From NCBI RefSeq assembly GCF_036669915.1, contig NC_089321.1:10788914-10852913 (forward strand): a stretch of DNA of 64,000 nt. Reading direction: 5' to 3'. Of the stretch, positions 1 to 10,996 are shown one piece after another. Position numbers and translations under genes: made by a program. The DNA comes from Pocillopora verrucosa. Its lineage: Eukaryota > Cnidaria > Anthozoa > Scleractinia > Pocilloporidae. Positions within the stretch are counted from its first letter, which is position 1. Every line of letters begins with the position of its first letter. The notes beneath the pieces are model-generated. The model had not been told where the DNA came from. It ran no database searches and saw only the letters and a program-made list of their open reading frames with translations.

Positions 1-2700
1 CTGATTCAGAAGCACAAAATGTGTCAAAAAATTAAGAAACAAGCTAGTGATGTTTAAATTAAGCGGCATCCTCATCAAAAGGTTTTGAGAAACAAAGTTA
101 TGTTTGTTGGCTGATTCACTTTTCGCTATTCGATACTTTAAAGGTTGAAAATAATGATATGTAGTTGTGCCAACACTGCTAATGTTCATATGTAGCGCAT
201 CATTTGTGTCAGTAAAACAATTTGAAAGGACTGCAAAGGATGTTTCAGAGACAAATTTTTGTCGTAGTTATTTTGAAAAACAAGCTAATTTATCAAATTT
301 TTTTTGGAAGATACTCACTTGTTTCATTTCTCTTGCTGTAGATCTTTATGGATTATTTAATTTTTCGTTATGTGCAAAATAACCTTTATTCTCCATTGGT
401 TTCTGTTCTCCACTTGGTTATACTTATTCAGCAATTTTTTTTGCCGGGACTTTGAAAATAGGAAAGTTGATAATAAATTATTGGTTGAAATTTTCCCATT
501 AAGCTATATAACGCAACTGAAAGGATACCCCAGCACTGTTTAAGATCATTTGACTTTCTGGCAAATTTGGTTATTTCTAAGGCTTTAAGGCAATTAAGAT
601 CAACATTGCATACATTAACTTCATGTCAAAAAGTACGAAATTACCGACATTTCCATATATCTAGATCTATGTAAAATCATCACAGATCGTTGAGGAATCT
701 TAGCTGCCGAATGCAGGCTTCTCTCTTAATGCCACCCCTCTCTAAACGTAAAGAACCTTCGTCTTATTTTAGTTAAATTTTAGTGTTCATGAAAAATAGA
801 ACTCCACATGTATGTTTTTGAATTTTTGGGTCCACTTAAGGGCAGGAAATGCCAAAAATTCAACTCAAAAGCTACATTTCTAACGTAGAAAGGAAAGCAA
901 TCAGGCTGCTTCCTAAGTAGGGGGGAAATTAATTCATGTTAAGTAACCTCCCACCAACGCAAGACCCCAATGAAAATACTATGTCGCGCAGTGAAAGCCC
1001 CTTCAAAAAATTCAAAATTATCAAAATATTGATTCTGATAACGAAGTCCACATTCGTTGAGACAGATATCTTCCTGAGTGTTGTCTCTTTTCGGCAATAT
1101 CATATATGTCAATATTGTTAACTCGAGCCGACGTGATAGACGTCACACAAAAACACCCCAGGGTACGTTTATAAAACGTAATTGAACAAATTGCTTTAAC
1201 TCTGACGCCTGGCGCTATCTATTGTTTCAACCTTTATTTGCGTTAATGAAAGACAGTTTATTATTTTTTGTATATATCAGAAACATTTCCGTTTGTTAGA
1301 CCAAGCGGGATATTAAATGAGAACACGTTGCTCTTTTTTCGACAAACCTTTGTAAGACTTTAGCCAAAAAGATCCTTCACTGAACAGAAGATAAAGATCT
1401 TCATGCTTTCGTAGAATGACATCTATCGTCCTAAAGTAAGTAACTGCAAGACTAGCAATGTACTTTAGGTAGGCTTGATGTTTATGGTCACTTATTGCCT
1501 CATTTTTATACTTGGAACACCAACTACTACGCTTATATATGGCAAGTGTTTTATGTTGTGCGTGCCACTCTGTTAAACAAATAGTTTTTCTCATCCCAAT
1601 TTTCTTGTTCTTTACTCACGGCTGTCGCCGTACCTCTACTAATATTACCTTTCACAGCTTCCAATTTATGAAAAATTTGTTAGATATTACTAAAAAGGAA
1701 CAAGATAAAACTCTGTTGGAGATCATATAAGATCCTAATTTCTTATTTTCGAGTCCTCACTTATCACTGACTGCGTTTTAAGTATCTTTCTACTTTTTCC
1801 TTAACAAGAGTGAGACAAACTAGTGAAATAAGATGTCGAGATTTTAAGTAGTGTTTGTGAAATCGAATAATTGACACCCAACCTTTTTATTTCCATCGTT
1901 AACTTATGTTTTTATTTTATAGATACATTATATTGTTTATATTAACCAAGTGTTCAAAAGCCTAACACGATCCAAGCAATTTCGATTCAACTTGTTTGAT
2001 TAATTACCATGTAAACTCTGAACCTTCTTTCATTTGGTTAACTCTCAAACTACAAGGCTGCGCTGGTAAAAAAAAAACGGGGGAACAGAAGATTCGAAAT
2101 TCGAAATTCCAGTAACTGTAGGGGAAATATTCAGATCCAGCATCACAATTTTTTTTCCTTTTACGTAATTACAAAAATTATTTGTTAAATACACGGAGGC
2201 CTGTCACGAGAAACAAAATTGGATTTATTATAAATACGGAAATTTAGTTTGTTTAATGGTTCTGCTTTTTCGGAAATTAAGTATTGTTTGCACATTTAAA
2301 AAAAGTGCATCTTTATAAGCCATAACTAGATGTAAATTTGTGCCTGCTTCCGTCTGAGTCTAGAAAATAATGTTTTCCAGAGAAGCTGCACTAGTGCGTT
2401 TTGCTTGATTCTCGTCGGTAAGAAAAACCATCGTATTTTAGTGGGTAGGTTCAATCACGCGTTTTAAGTGTACTATAAGTTGTAAGTCACATGTAGGATT
2501 GTTATAAACGTATCAGTCCCCAAGGGTGTTGATTAGAGATTAACATTTCCAAAACCAATGGTATTAAAGATATCACAGACATCTGGGTTGAAGAGTCGTG
2601 ACAAACTCTCTCATCATCACACTACAACCCAGGTATACCAACTGACCTAGAGAAAAAGTATCATAAATCCAGGCCAAACGTGGTCAATTTTTTAGCTTTA
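1..2700. other. AT-rich non-coding stretch, no gene seen
   Basis: I see no ORF with recognisable protein character here. The short ORFs (all under 100 codons) lack family motifs and splice-site support. The stretch is the upstream flank of the GLWamide gene and would hold its promoter and any 5' UTR exon. A TGACGT-type half site occurs near 1130-1147, but nothing singles it out as functional. Confidence 0.5.
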
Positions 2701-2767
2701 GCCGGCATACCATCATTATACTGGTTTTGTTGATAACATCGACTGAATGAGCATTTTATCTTCCAGA

Positions 2768-3691
2768 ATGCCAGCTTTTAAAGTCACCGTCTTCTTTTTG
2801 ATTTTTTCGGCGATGTGTAACGCTCGACAATTCGAAGCGGCTACGGATGAGGACAGCGCTATAGGTGCGCTCCATGAGCGAAAAGACGCACGAGATGAAA
2901 CAAGGAAACAGCGAAATAGCGCGGAAGAAGGAACGTTAAACGCAGAAGTTGATGATATGCAGCGTCTTTCAGAATCCCACAGCAATAAAAGAGAAGACGA
3001 TTTGCCCAGAGTGTGGGAACGATCCATCGAGAATGAAAACCAGGTGCAAAAAATTGACAACGATTTACAGTCTAGTCCCGAGCAAGCCGACGAATCGGAA
3101 GACCGAGAACAAGACGATAGTCCATCGGTTTTATCAGCACGGAACATGGCGAAACGACGAGGAATTAAAGACGGCCCTGCAGATCTCTGGGGTAGGGGTA
3201 TTGAAAATGGTCCCCCGGGTCTTTGGGGGCGGGGATTAAATAACGGTCCTCCGGGTCTCTGGGGTAGGGGACTAAATAATGGTCCTCCAGGTCTATGGGG
3301 AAGGGGATTGGATAACGGTCCTCCGGGTCTATGGGGAAGGGGATTAAAGAACGGTCCCCCAGGTCTTTGGGGACGTGAAGCTAGAGGAACTTCAGCTCTG
3401 GGCCGTAAAAACGCAAATGGACCGCCAGGGCTGTGGGGGCGGGAAATTAAAAATGGACCCCCGGGACTCTGGGGTCGGGGATTGCGAAGTGGAGCCGTAG
3501 GTCTTTGGGAACGGGAACTCAAAAATGGCCCTCCAGGACTCTGGGGCAGGGGATTGCGAAATGGACCCCCGGGACTATGGGGTCGTGAAATCGAAAAAGT
3601 CTCAAAATCATCGAAAAGGGAACTATCTGATGTAAAAAGCACAGAGGAAGATGGAAATGAAGACAAAGAGGATATTCAAGAAATGAAATGA
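2768..3691 (+). CDS. GLWamide neuropeptide preprohormone
   Basis: This is a secreted precursor that would be cut into amidated GLWamide peptides. In cnidarians these peptides drive larval metamorphosis and muscle contraction. The longest ORF starts at 2747, but I prefer the ATG at 2768. A pyrimidine-rich splice acceptor ends at 2766, and this start puts a hydrophobic signal peptide (MPAFKVTVFFLIFSAMCNA) at the very N-terminus. An acidic, charged spacer follows. Then nine GPPGLWGR units occur between about 3161 and 3586, separated by 4-residue linkers such as GLNN, GLDN, GLKN and EIKN. The Gly supplies the amide and the single Arg is the cleavage site, predicting GPPGLW-amide with possible N-terminal extension. 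Variant units are GPADLWGR (first) and GAVGLWER, which lacks the amide-donor Gly. An eroded PRVWER unit lies at 3005-3022. The tail is acidic and lysine-rich. The coding part is one exon. Confidence 0.93.
   Translation: MPAFKVTVFFLIFSAMCNARQFEAATDEDSAIGALHERKDARDETRKQRNSAEEGTLNAEVDDMQRLSESHSNKREDDLPRVWERSIENENQVQKIDNDLQSSPEQADESEDREQDDSPSVLSARNMAKRRGIKDGPADLWGRGIENGPPGLWGRGLNNGPPGLWGRGLNNGPPGLWGRGLDNGPPGLWGRGLKNGPPGLWGREARGTSALGRKNANGPPGLWGREIKNGPPGLWGRGLRSGAVGLWERELKNGPPGLWGRGLRNGPPGLWGREIEKVSKSSKRELSDVKSTEEDGNEDKEDIQEMK
3161..3586 (+). repeat. 36-bp coding repeat array of GLWamide units
   Basis: Tandem 12-codon units encode the peptide copies. Third positions of the GPPGLWG codons vary between units (ggtcctccg, ggtcccccg, ggaccgcca), so the identical peptides are kept by protein-level selection rather than only by recent duplication. 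The array is broken once by a non-peptide insert (EARGTSALGRKNA) between units five and six. Confidence 0.9.
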
Positions 3692-3978
3692 CGTCATATA
3701 TTTCTCTTAAATGGAAATTTATAACCTGGGCAAAAGTGGCAAATGAACTTTAGAATTTCGTTTCAAAAACAAGTCAATGGAAGAATTTGTTATAGATTAA
3801 CTTAGAGTTATGTTTAAGACTATCTAACGAACAAAAATTGAGTTGTCAAACAAGGCTGCCATTAAAGAGCTACTCATTATTTACAAACTGTAGTATTGAT
3901 AAGCAACGTCTTCTTTCCTGTAGAATCACACAAGACAAGGAATTATCTATAAATTGTACAAATTTCAATTCGAGAACA

Positions 3979-3984
3979 AATAAA
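3979..3984 (+). promoter_or_regulatory. polyadenylation signal candidate for the GLWamide gene
   Basis: The canonical AATAAA lies about 290 bases after the stop codon. It is the first such hexamer downstream of the gene. Confidence 0.5.
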
Positions 3985-5804
3985 TGACATCGTACACTAT
4001 GTTAATCATTGTATCATCTGAAAAGTCTTATAGTTTTAATGTTTTATAAATTTACAATGACGCTTTACATAAAAAAAAATCCTTCCTTACATCGCTGGTT
4101 GCTTAGCAACATGGATTATGCCGCTTGCCACGAGCAGTTCTATATATCTAAGAATGTTTGCACCGGTAAACCAGTCTCCAGGTTTCCAAATCGATTCATT
4201 TTATCGTCATTTTCACTGACATTTACATTAAGATTTACAATGACAATATGAATATTCAATTTGATGTTTGAATGTTTCAAAATAGATTATTGTATTGATA
4301 ACTTGGTTCTGACCACGCCACGCGGCATCATTCCCGCCGTTCGATTACCAATAAGTTTCAGATCATGTGGAGCATCCTGAAAGCGTTCGTTAGTTTCTAT
4401 CGTACAGCAGACTGAAAAACAATTCAGCAATATAGATAACGAGTTCTTAACAGGGTAAACAAAGAAAACATTGGGGAATTCAGCATTTTATTGACTTCTT
4501 TGTTATCAACAACTTGGTTACCAAATTTCGGCCCGGTTCAATTGAGCTCAAGCTTCACTGGCTGGTAAAACTACTGAAAGGAAAAACAGAAAATTACAAC
4601 ACAACGACCCAGCAGGAATTCGACTTGAAGCCACCAAAACTGTTTTCCTTTGACGGAAAGAGTAATTCAAACGGTGAGACGTGTTTTAAAATATAGGCCC
4701 CTTGCAATGTGTTTTTGAATCAGGAGTGTCAAAGAACAATGCCTCACAGTATGGTGTGAAATGTGAGTAAAGTTCGAGGTAATTATCATTATAGTCTTTC
4801 GCTAGCCGTTTAATTATTTTGTTTTTGTGTTATATCTATTCACCTCTGGAGCGTGTCAGTGTAAAGCGAACCCCTGTATGCTCGTCCAGTGAATTTTCTA
4901 GTCCGTCCGCTCTCTGAACACACAATCATGCTACGAATTAGAAGAATCAGCTCTGCAAAGATCAGCTAATGCACTCTCAGCACTATTATACCAAGAGTAA
5001 AGGTATTGTTTCAAACAAATAATCTATGAATTTTCGAACTACGTTCCACTTCACTTTATCAGAGGCAGAATAAATGAGTTTAGATGTAGTTCATAATACA
5101 TATCAACGACTGAAAAACTTGAACTCGATTTAAGATTATATAGAGAAAATCATTTTAAATCCATGTAACAACCAAAAGCCCCAAAATCTAACCGTTAAAA
5201 GGCTCTATAGGTTTACTGTCGACCCTTCGAGGCTTGTAAAGATGCGAGGCTGATAAAAATTATGCTCTGATACTGACGTCATATAAGATGGCAGTCCCTC
5301 ACCTTTAGGCGCCAAACATTTCCACGTCATTTTTGTTTCCGAAAATTATGACACCCATCAGCAAGCTCTTACGAAAGAGGAAAAAACAAAACGAAACGAA
5401 AAGAAGAGTTAAACATTCAAGTAAAGGTAAAGGCGACAACGCATTTCCTTTAACTTGTTGTAACATCTATACTGGTCTCGTTTTCGAATTTTAAGGAACA
5501 CAGGACTTATTTTCGTGTTTAATTTACCTCGTCCACACCTCAAGGGGATTTGGCAGAATAAGAAGAGTAAGCAGACCTGAGACGCAGGGTCAAATGAGAT
5601 TTTGTAAACACAGAAAGAAGTCCTTTACTGCTTTTTTTTAAATATATCTCAGCGAGAAGTGAAAGTGTTTTCATGTTCTCATCTAAGCACACCTATCGAC
5701 CAATGAGAATAACTGTATAAGTTTTTAAAATTCTTTCGTAACGGAAATTAGCAGCACAGCTGAACTAAACACGTGACACAGCCATTTCGCACAACACCCT
5801 CATG

Positions 5805-6002
5805 CGGTAACGCAAGTTACTTAGTCAATGCCACGCTTTTGAAAAATCTCATTTTTTCTTTGATTGACAGCGGTAACGAAAGTCGTTTGGTCACTGTCAC
5901 GCTTCTGAAAAATCCCATTGTTTCTTTGATTGACAGCGGTAACGTAAGCCGCTTGGTCACTGTCACGCTTTTGAAAACTCCCATTGTTTCTCTGATTGAC
6001 AA
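5805..6002. repeat. 66-bp minisatellite, three copies
   Basis: Three head-to-tail units begin with cggtaacg at 5805, 5871 and 5937. Each is 66 bp and ends with a tttgattgacag-type motif. The unit is a multiple of three and is open in one frame on each strand, which creates a 22-residue repeat on paper (both strands carry ORFs across it). I see no signal peptide, splice site or codon evidence that either is translated. Confidence 0.8.
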
Positions 6003-7745
6003 CACAGTTCGAGCCTGTTCTCGATTAGCAAAAAGAAGCGCAGGTTCATAGCTTTCAGCAATAGCCTTGTTTGAAGATTCTTCAGAGCCTGAGGTAAGAT
6101 AATATCCAAGTTTTCTCTCTTTAAGATTTTTTCCCGCAAAATCCATTGAAGTCGAGATCATGTCGTATTTTGAATTTGTTATGACGGATTTCACAAGATC
6201 TAGCTTAAAGACAAACCGCATAGTTAATTTGAAATCAGAATCAGACTAATTTAGGCGGAAGAATAAGTTCCTTGCTTATAATTGCAGTGCATTCGCAAAG
6301 TAAAAAAGAATTTCTGTGACGAGATTGTTGCCCATAACTTGTGTTATTCTATCACTTTGGCTCCACCAATTAACATTACCTATTATCAATAACGTCTATT
6401 TCTATCCAGCTAAAGAAATAAATGTGTCATTATTTTTTTCAGTTACTTTTTTCAAGCTTTTTTTTATAACCGCTGTAAGCGTAAAATAACAAAATCCAGT
6501 TTTTTAAATATTCACAATTATCATTAAAAGTTACGTGCAGCAAACATCTGTTGGACGAGTTAATGAAAAGAAATTTGTAAGAAGTTGAAATGTTCCATTA
6601 ACCTGAAATTTCTCAATGGGGTTATTTCAATCAGTTCTCAATGCGAAAAATTAACGAGCTTTCAAAACATAACAATCAGGCTTTTGAAAATGACTCTGAT
6701 TTAATCTCAATACCATTAAGAGAAAAACAACTCAAAGTGAACCACATTATTGGAAACTAGGTTTTCCCGTCTACCAAGTTCAATTTTTTTGGCAAAAAAA
6801 AAACAATAATAAAAAAATATGGTCACATCTGTTATTGAATTTGCCTTTGCTACTCATGTGGTTTAGGATTATGATGCAAATCCAAAATTTATCGAGAAAA
6901 AAAATGGACTGACACAAACGATATGGAAGAATAACACTATGATGTAGCCGCATGACTCAAACACTATAAGCATTAAAACATCATTAAGATTTAACTGCTT
7001 GACTCAAACACTTTTACTATTGTTTCAGCCCTAACGTGTTCAGTTCTTTTCACGGCCTAAGTCAATAACTACTGTGTGGAAACCACAAGGAAAATAGAGA
7101 TTTAATGATGACTGCTCTAAATTTTCTTTCTACTTTATTCAATTTGGCTCGAACATTATTTATCATATTAACAGCTTGATATCTTTTCAGCTTTGCATTT
7201 AAACAAAAACCATAGAAATCATGCCAAAATAAAGTTGGGCTCAAAATAAATTAGTAATAGAAGTAATATTTCTTCGTACAAAGTCGCTAATGCGTTTAAC
7301 AAAACATTGGATTTTACAAGATTATCTTCAATCGCAAGAACTGGTCATTTGTCACTAAAATCGAAACAGTTTTACAAAATTATGTATAGACTGCTCAGTC
7401 TTTAAAACTTCTTTGAATAGCAAATTCTACTAACCTTAAGCACAAATAATTAAAAATTGACATTAACACTAATTTCAGGGATAAACAAAATACTTTACAA
7501 AAAAAAAAAGTGCGAAGTCCATGTGATGATAAAAACAGAATTTTCAATTAAGTGCGACCATTGTTCGTAAATGCTTCCTCCTGGGAAAACATGGAGGTGA
7601 GATTGTTACCTACCCTGTCAACACTGATGGTTACTTGAGTTAAAACCTCTCGGTGTCCTATGCATATCCAAAAGTACGTTTATCAAGTAGATTCTCCATT
7701 TGTGTTTCGTTTCAACCTTAAAAATCACCGTGATTGTTGTTTTAA

Positions 7746-7768
7746 TGTTTGTTTGTTTGTTTGTTTGT
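7746..7768. repeat. TGTT tetranucleotide microsatellite
   Basis: About five and a half perfect TGTT units. A simple repeat in non-coding DNA. Confidence 0.85.
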
Positions 7769-8733
7769 GTGTTTATATTTTCTGATTCTTCTAATTCTCA
7801 CCAGTTGAAAATTTGTTTACGCTTGTCTTCCATGTATTACATGTATCTAGAGATATATTTCTATTTAAATAAATTTAAATATAGTTTTCCTGCGCCGTAA
7901 AAGGGACGCAGATTATAACGACTCCGCGCGGACTGTAGTTCTTTTTACCGCTTTTTTGGTTATTATTTTACCCTCTCACTTTTTCGTAAGCGTTGACGAA
8001 AACTGACAAATTATTTATTTACTTAATTCATTTCTTATTTGTTTTTTAACACTGATCTGGTTTACTCTACATAAAATTTGAAGATAATTGAGGTTAAGAA
8101 TAAATAATAAATAAATTCATTATATAAATTCAACAAAGGGGTGAATCACGCATTTAACAAACGTCGACCTTTAGTATAAAAAGGAAACTTAAAAATCGGC
8201 AAACTAGACTATTCAATTGCATATTATCTGAATGTGAAAACATTCTGCATTATTTAGAGATAATGTAATAAAAGGTGGTACAACTAGAAGCGTCCCCGAA
8301 ACAAATTAGGTTATTGATATTACGTATATATAAGACAACCGTTTCTGTGGTTTACAAAATATCAGTTTTGATCTATATATAGAAGACAACTGCTCAATCT
8401 ATCTAAGAGCTGAAGTGTCGCGGTCGCAAAACCCTCAGGGCAAGAATTGTGTCTTCAAGCTGTTACATGTTTTGTGACCAAAATGTTAGCGCATAGCCGA
8501 CTGAAGATCGACGTACTAAAACGTCGAGGATAAGGCGGGTGAGACCGTGGAGGGTCACGATACAGAGCAAAGAGGAGAATGTCGTACACACGGACAAGGA
8601 ACTATCATTCTAAAAACTAATTGATCTCGGGTTAGGTTTGGTCTTTGATATGTCACTTACAGACACGCTGTTATAAAGAGCACTGGCTCATAAACAAGTA
8701 AACAAAAACGACATTTAGAAGCAACAACTAAAA

Positions 8734-8755
8734 GGGGGGTGGGGGGGGGGTGGGG
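8734..8755 (+). repeat. G-rich tract with quadruplex potential
   Basis: Runs of 6, 10 and 4 guanines are separated by single thymines, so four or more G-triplets with one-base loops can form. Similar homopurine or homopyrimidine tracts recur in the window near 11274-11291, 18850-18866, 32829-32851, 43594-43611 and 60422-60438. Confidence 0.6.
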
Positions 8756-10996
8756 ATTTTCGAGGTCAGCTCTCAATAAAGGTGTGGAAAATGATAAGTA
8801 TGGCTCTGAAATAGAGTCTGGATTTGGCGAGCCCGCGGCACCTCATTTCTAATAATTCCCCCCTTTCCCATTGAAAAAAAATTAAACGAACGACAAATAC
8901 AGCTGGTTGGTCATCTCTGACAAATACGGATCTTTAAGCCGCGAGAAGAAGGAGGAAAATAGTTCTCGTTTATCAAAAAACATTATCCGATTCTCCATGC
9001 CCGTGACTAAATGTAACCACCAAAACCACTCTTTACCGGCTGTTCAAAAAAACCCTCCTGAGCTGGCCTTAAGGCTGTTGATTTGCGGTTTTTTTAATTC
9101 AAACAATGTCATCAAAAAGAATTCGTAAGTCTCTTATTTCGTTTTTTTGTAGATGGTTTCTCTGGCGTTAAATCTCTTAATTGAAAATTCGTTACGAAAT
9201 TCATATACCAACTAATCTGTTCAGAATTCAGATTGGATTATTTATTTAAGTAGCCTTTTATATTGGTTTCCAAAAGCACGTAAAAGATATGGATAGTATA
9301 ATACAGAGACTAGACTTACATCCAAATCACAGCTTGCAACGAGCCTTCAGGAATGAAAAAGGAGATCTTCTTGTTTAAAGCTCGTCTAACAACTGCTGGG
9401 AAATTTTATATGCAGTTTCTACACAACTCTTTCGGAAGAAGAAATCCATTTTCACAGATCTGCATTTGACATGCCCCATTGTGCATACAGTCTAAGACTG
9501 TCTTTATTTTGAACTTTGATTGAAAATCTACCCATTGCATACGTCAAAGACAGTTTTTTCGGGTGTACCTACCAAAATTTGATCAGGTGAATTAAGTGTG
9601 AAAAACCGCAAACCAACAAAAATACAAAACCCATCGAGTTTTCGCAAAAATAAACGTACAAAATTTTGGAAAAACCGGTTCGTAGATTGAAACAGAAAGT
9701 AGCTGAGATGAAAAATGCTACATCCACAACTAACAAAAAGATTCATAGCAAATCCTGGACGTGTATAAGCGTGTGACGTTCGTTGCGCGAGCATTTATTG
9801 AAGATATGCGTGCAGTAAATAAGAATGTTCCCTATCATCACGAAAATCATTTATATAGTCTGAGGCATTCCCGTTTTAATCCACCGCAGCCTATTAGCTG
9901 CGATCGATATCATACATCTAGACACATTTTCAAAATACTTATTATTTCATTATTACCACATAACCCAGGAACAACGAATCTATTAAACACCGAGTTTTTC
10001 ATTTGCTCGCCAGCTTATAATAAATTAAGCGCGAAATCGTTTTCGAATGACAACTGCCTCAGGTTTCAAGGGTGTTACCCACATCGTCCTTTAACCTTAA
10101 GACGATCTGCATACTGAAAAGCTTTCTCGCCGAGCTTAGATTGTGAAAAAAATTGTGCCAAAAAATTTTTTTCCATGAAGATATCGATATTATCTTTCCA
10201 TGGAGTGAGCTTTGAGAGCGTGACTCAATTTCCTTGATAAAATCTCCTTACTTTTGATCATCTTTGTTACAAAAGACCCTTATTCCCTTCCTATTTATAT
10301 GCAAAAGGTCTTCAATATTTAATATGAGGTGAGAAGGAACTGACACAGATCTTATCCTGCCCTCATGCTATCAGCAGATGTGGCAGTCAAAACGCACGTA
10401 AAGGCGATAGAAAACATCAAAGTTTTTAAGCACTTGTCTGCAGTGGGTCGCTGAGACTATCGAAGAGTGTGGCGGAGTGAAAATTAAGTTCATCCAAGAG
10501 AGGTAAATCTGAAATTTAATCAATGAAAAAAGAAACTTTATTAACATAACGTAAAGTAATAATTATTGGAAAATAGACCAAAGCGATTAATACGGAAGTT
10601 TTTGACCCTCTTTAGTGGAAAAAAAAAGACTTTGTCATTTGCATGAGGGCAGGAAAAACATTTCAAGTCTCCACCCTAACAATTGAGTTCACATATATGT
10701 TAACGTCATAAAGCAAAACACCTCTCTTTGTTATTGTACCTGCATTTTCAGTTGTATGCACACTAATCTGTCTGAATACGTTCTGCCGACGGTGAAGGGC
10801 TTTGAAATTATTTTAATCGCCTTTATTTGATTTGCTCTAACCTAAGATCTTGCTTTTCATCATAAGCTTCTCTGCTTCTGTTCATTAGAAAAATCGTAAC
10901 ATGATTTCTTATGTTTGAATATTGACAATTCATTCGCATTTTGATTTAAGTTGGTTATTTTTACTTCTAGTCTGTAAAACCAACGGATCGAAGGCG

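Larger units (their letters stand above)
3985..10960. other. 7-kb intergenic stretch without a recognised gene
   Basis: Apart from the repeats listed separately (66-bp minisatellite, TGTT microsatellite, G-rich tract) I see nothing I can support. ORFs up to 118 codons, for example at 9761-10117, show no known motif and no splice-site pattern. A palindromic CRE-type site TGACGTCA lies at 5274-5281. Confidence 0.5.

Noticed and set aside
2716..3666. 316-codon Pro-rich ORF antisense to the GLWamide gene
   Set aside because: It is a shadow of the repeated GPPGLWGR codons. It lacks a signal or known domain, and the sense frame has signal peptide and processing logic.
9761..10117. 118-codon ORF in the intergenic region
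   Set aside because: No recognisable motif, no splice context and ordinary AT-rich composition. A shorter antisense frame overlaps its start.
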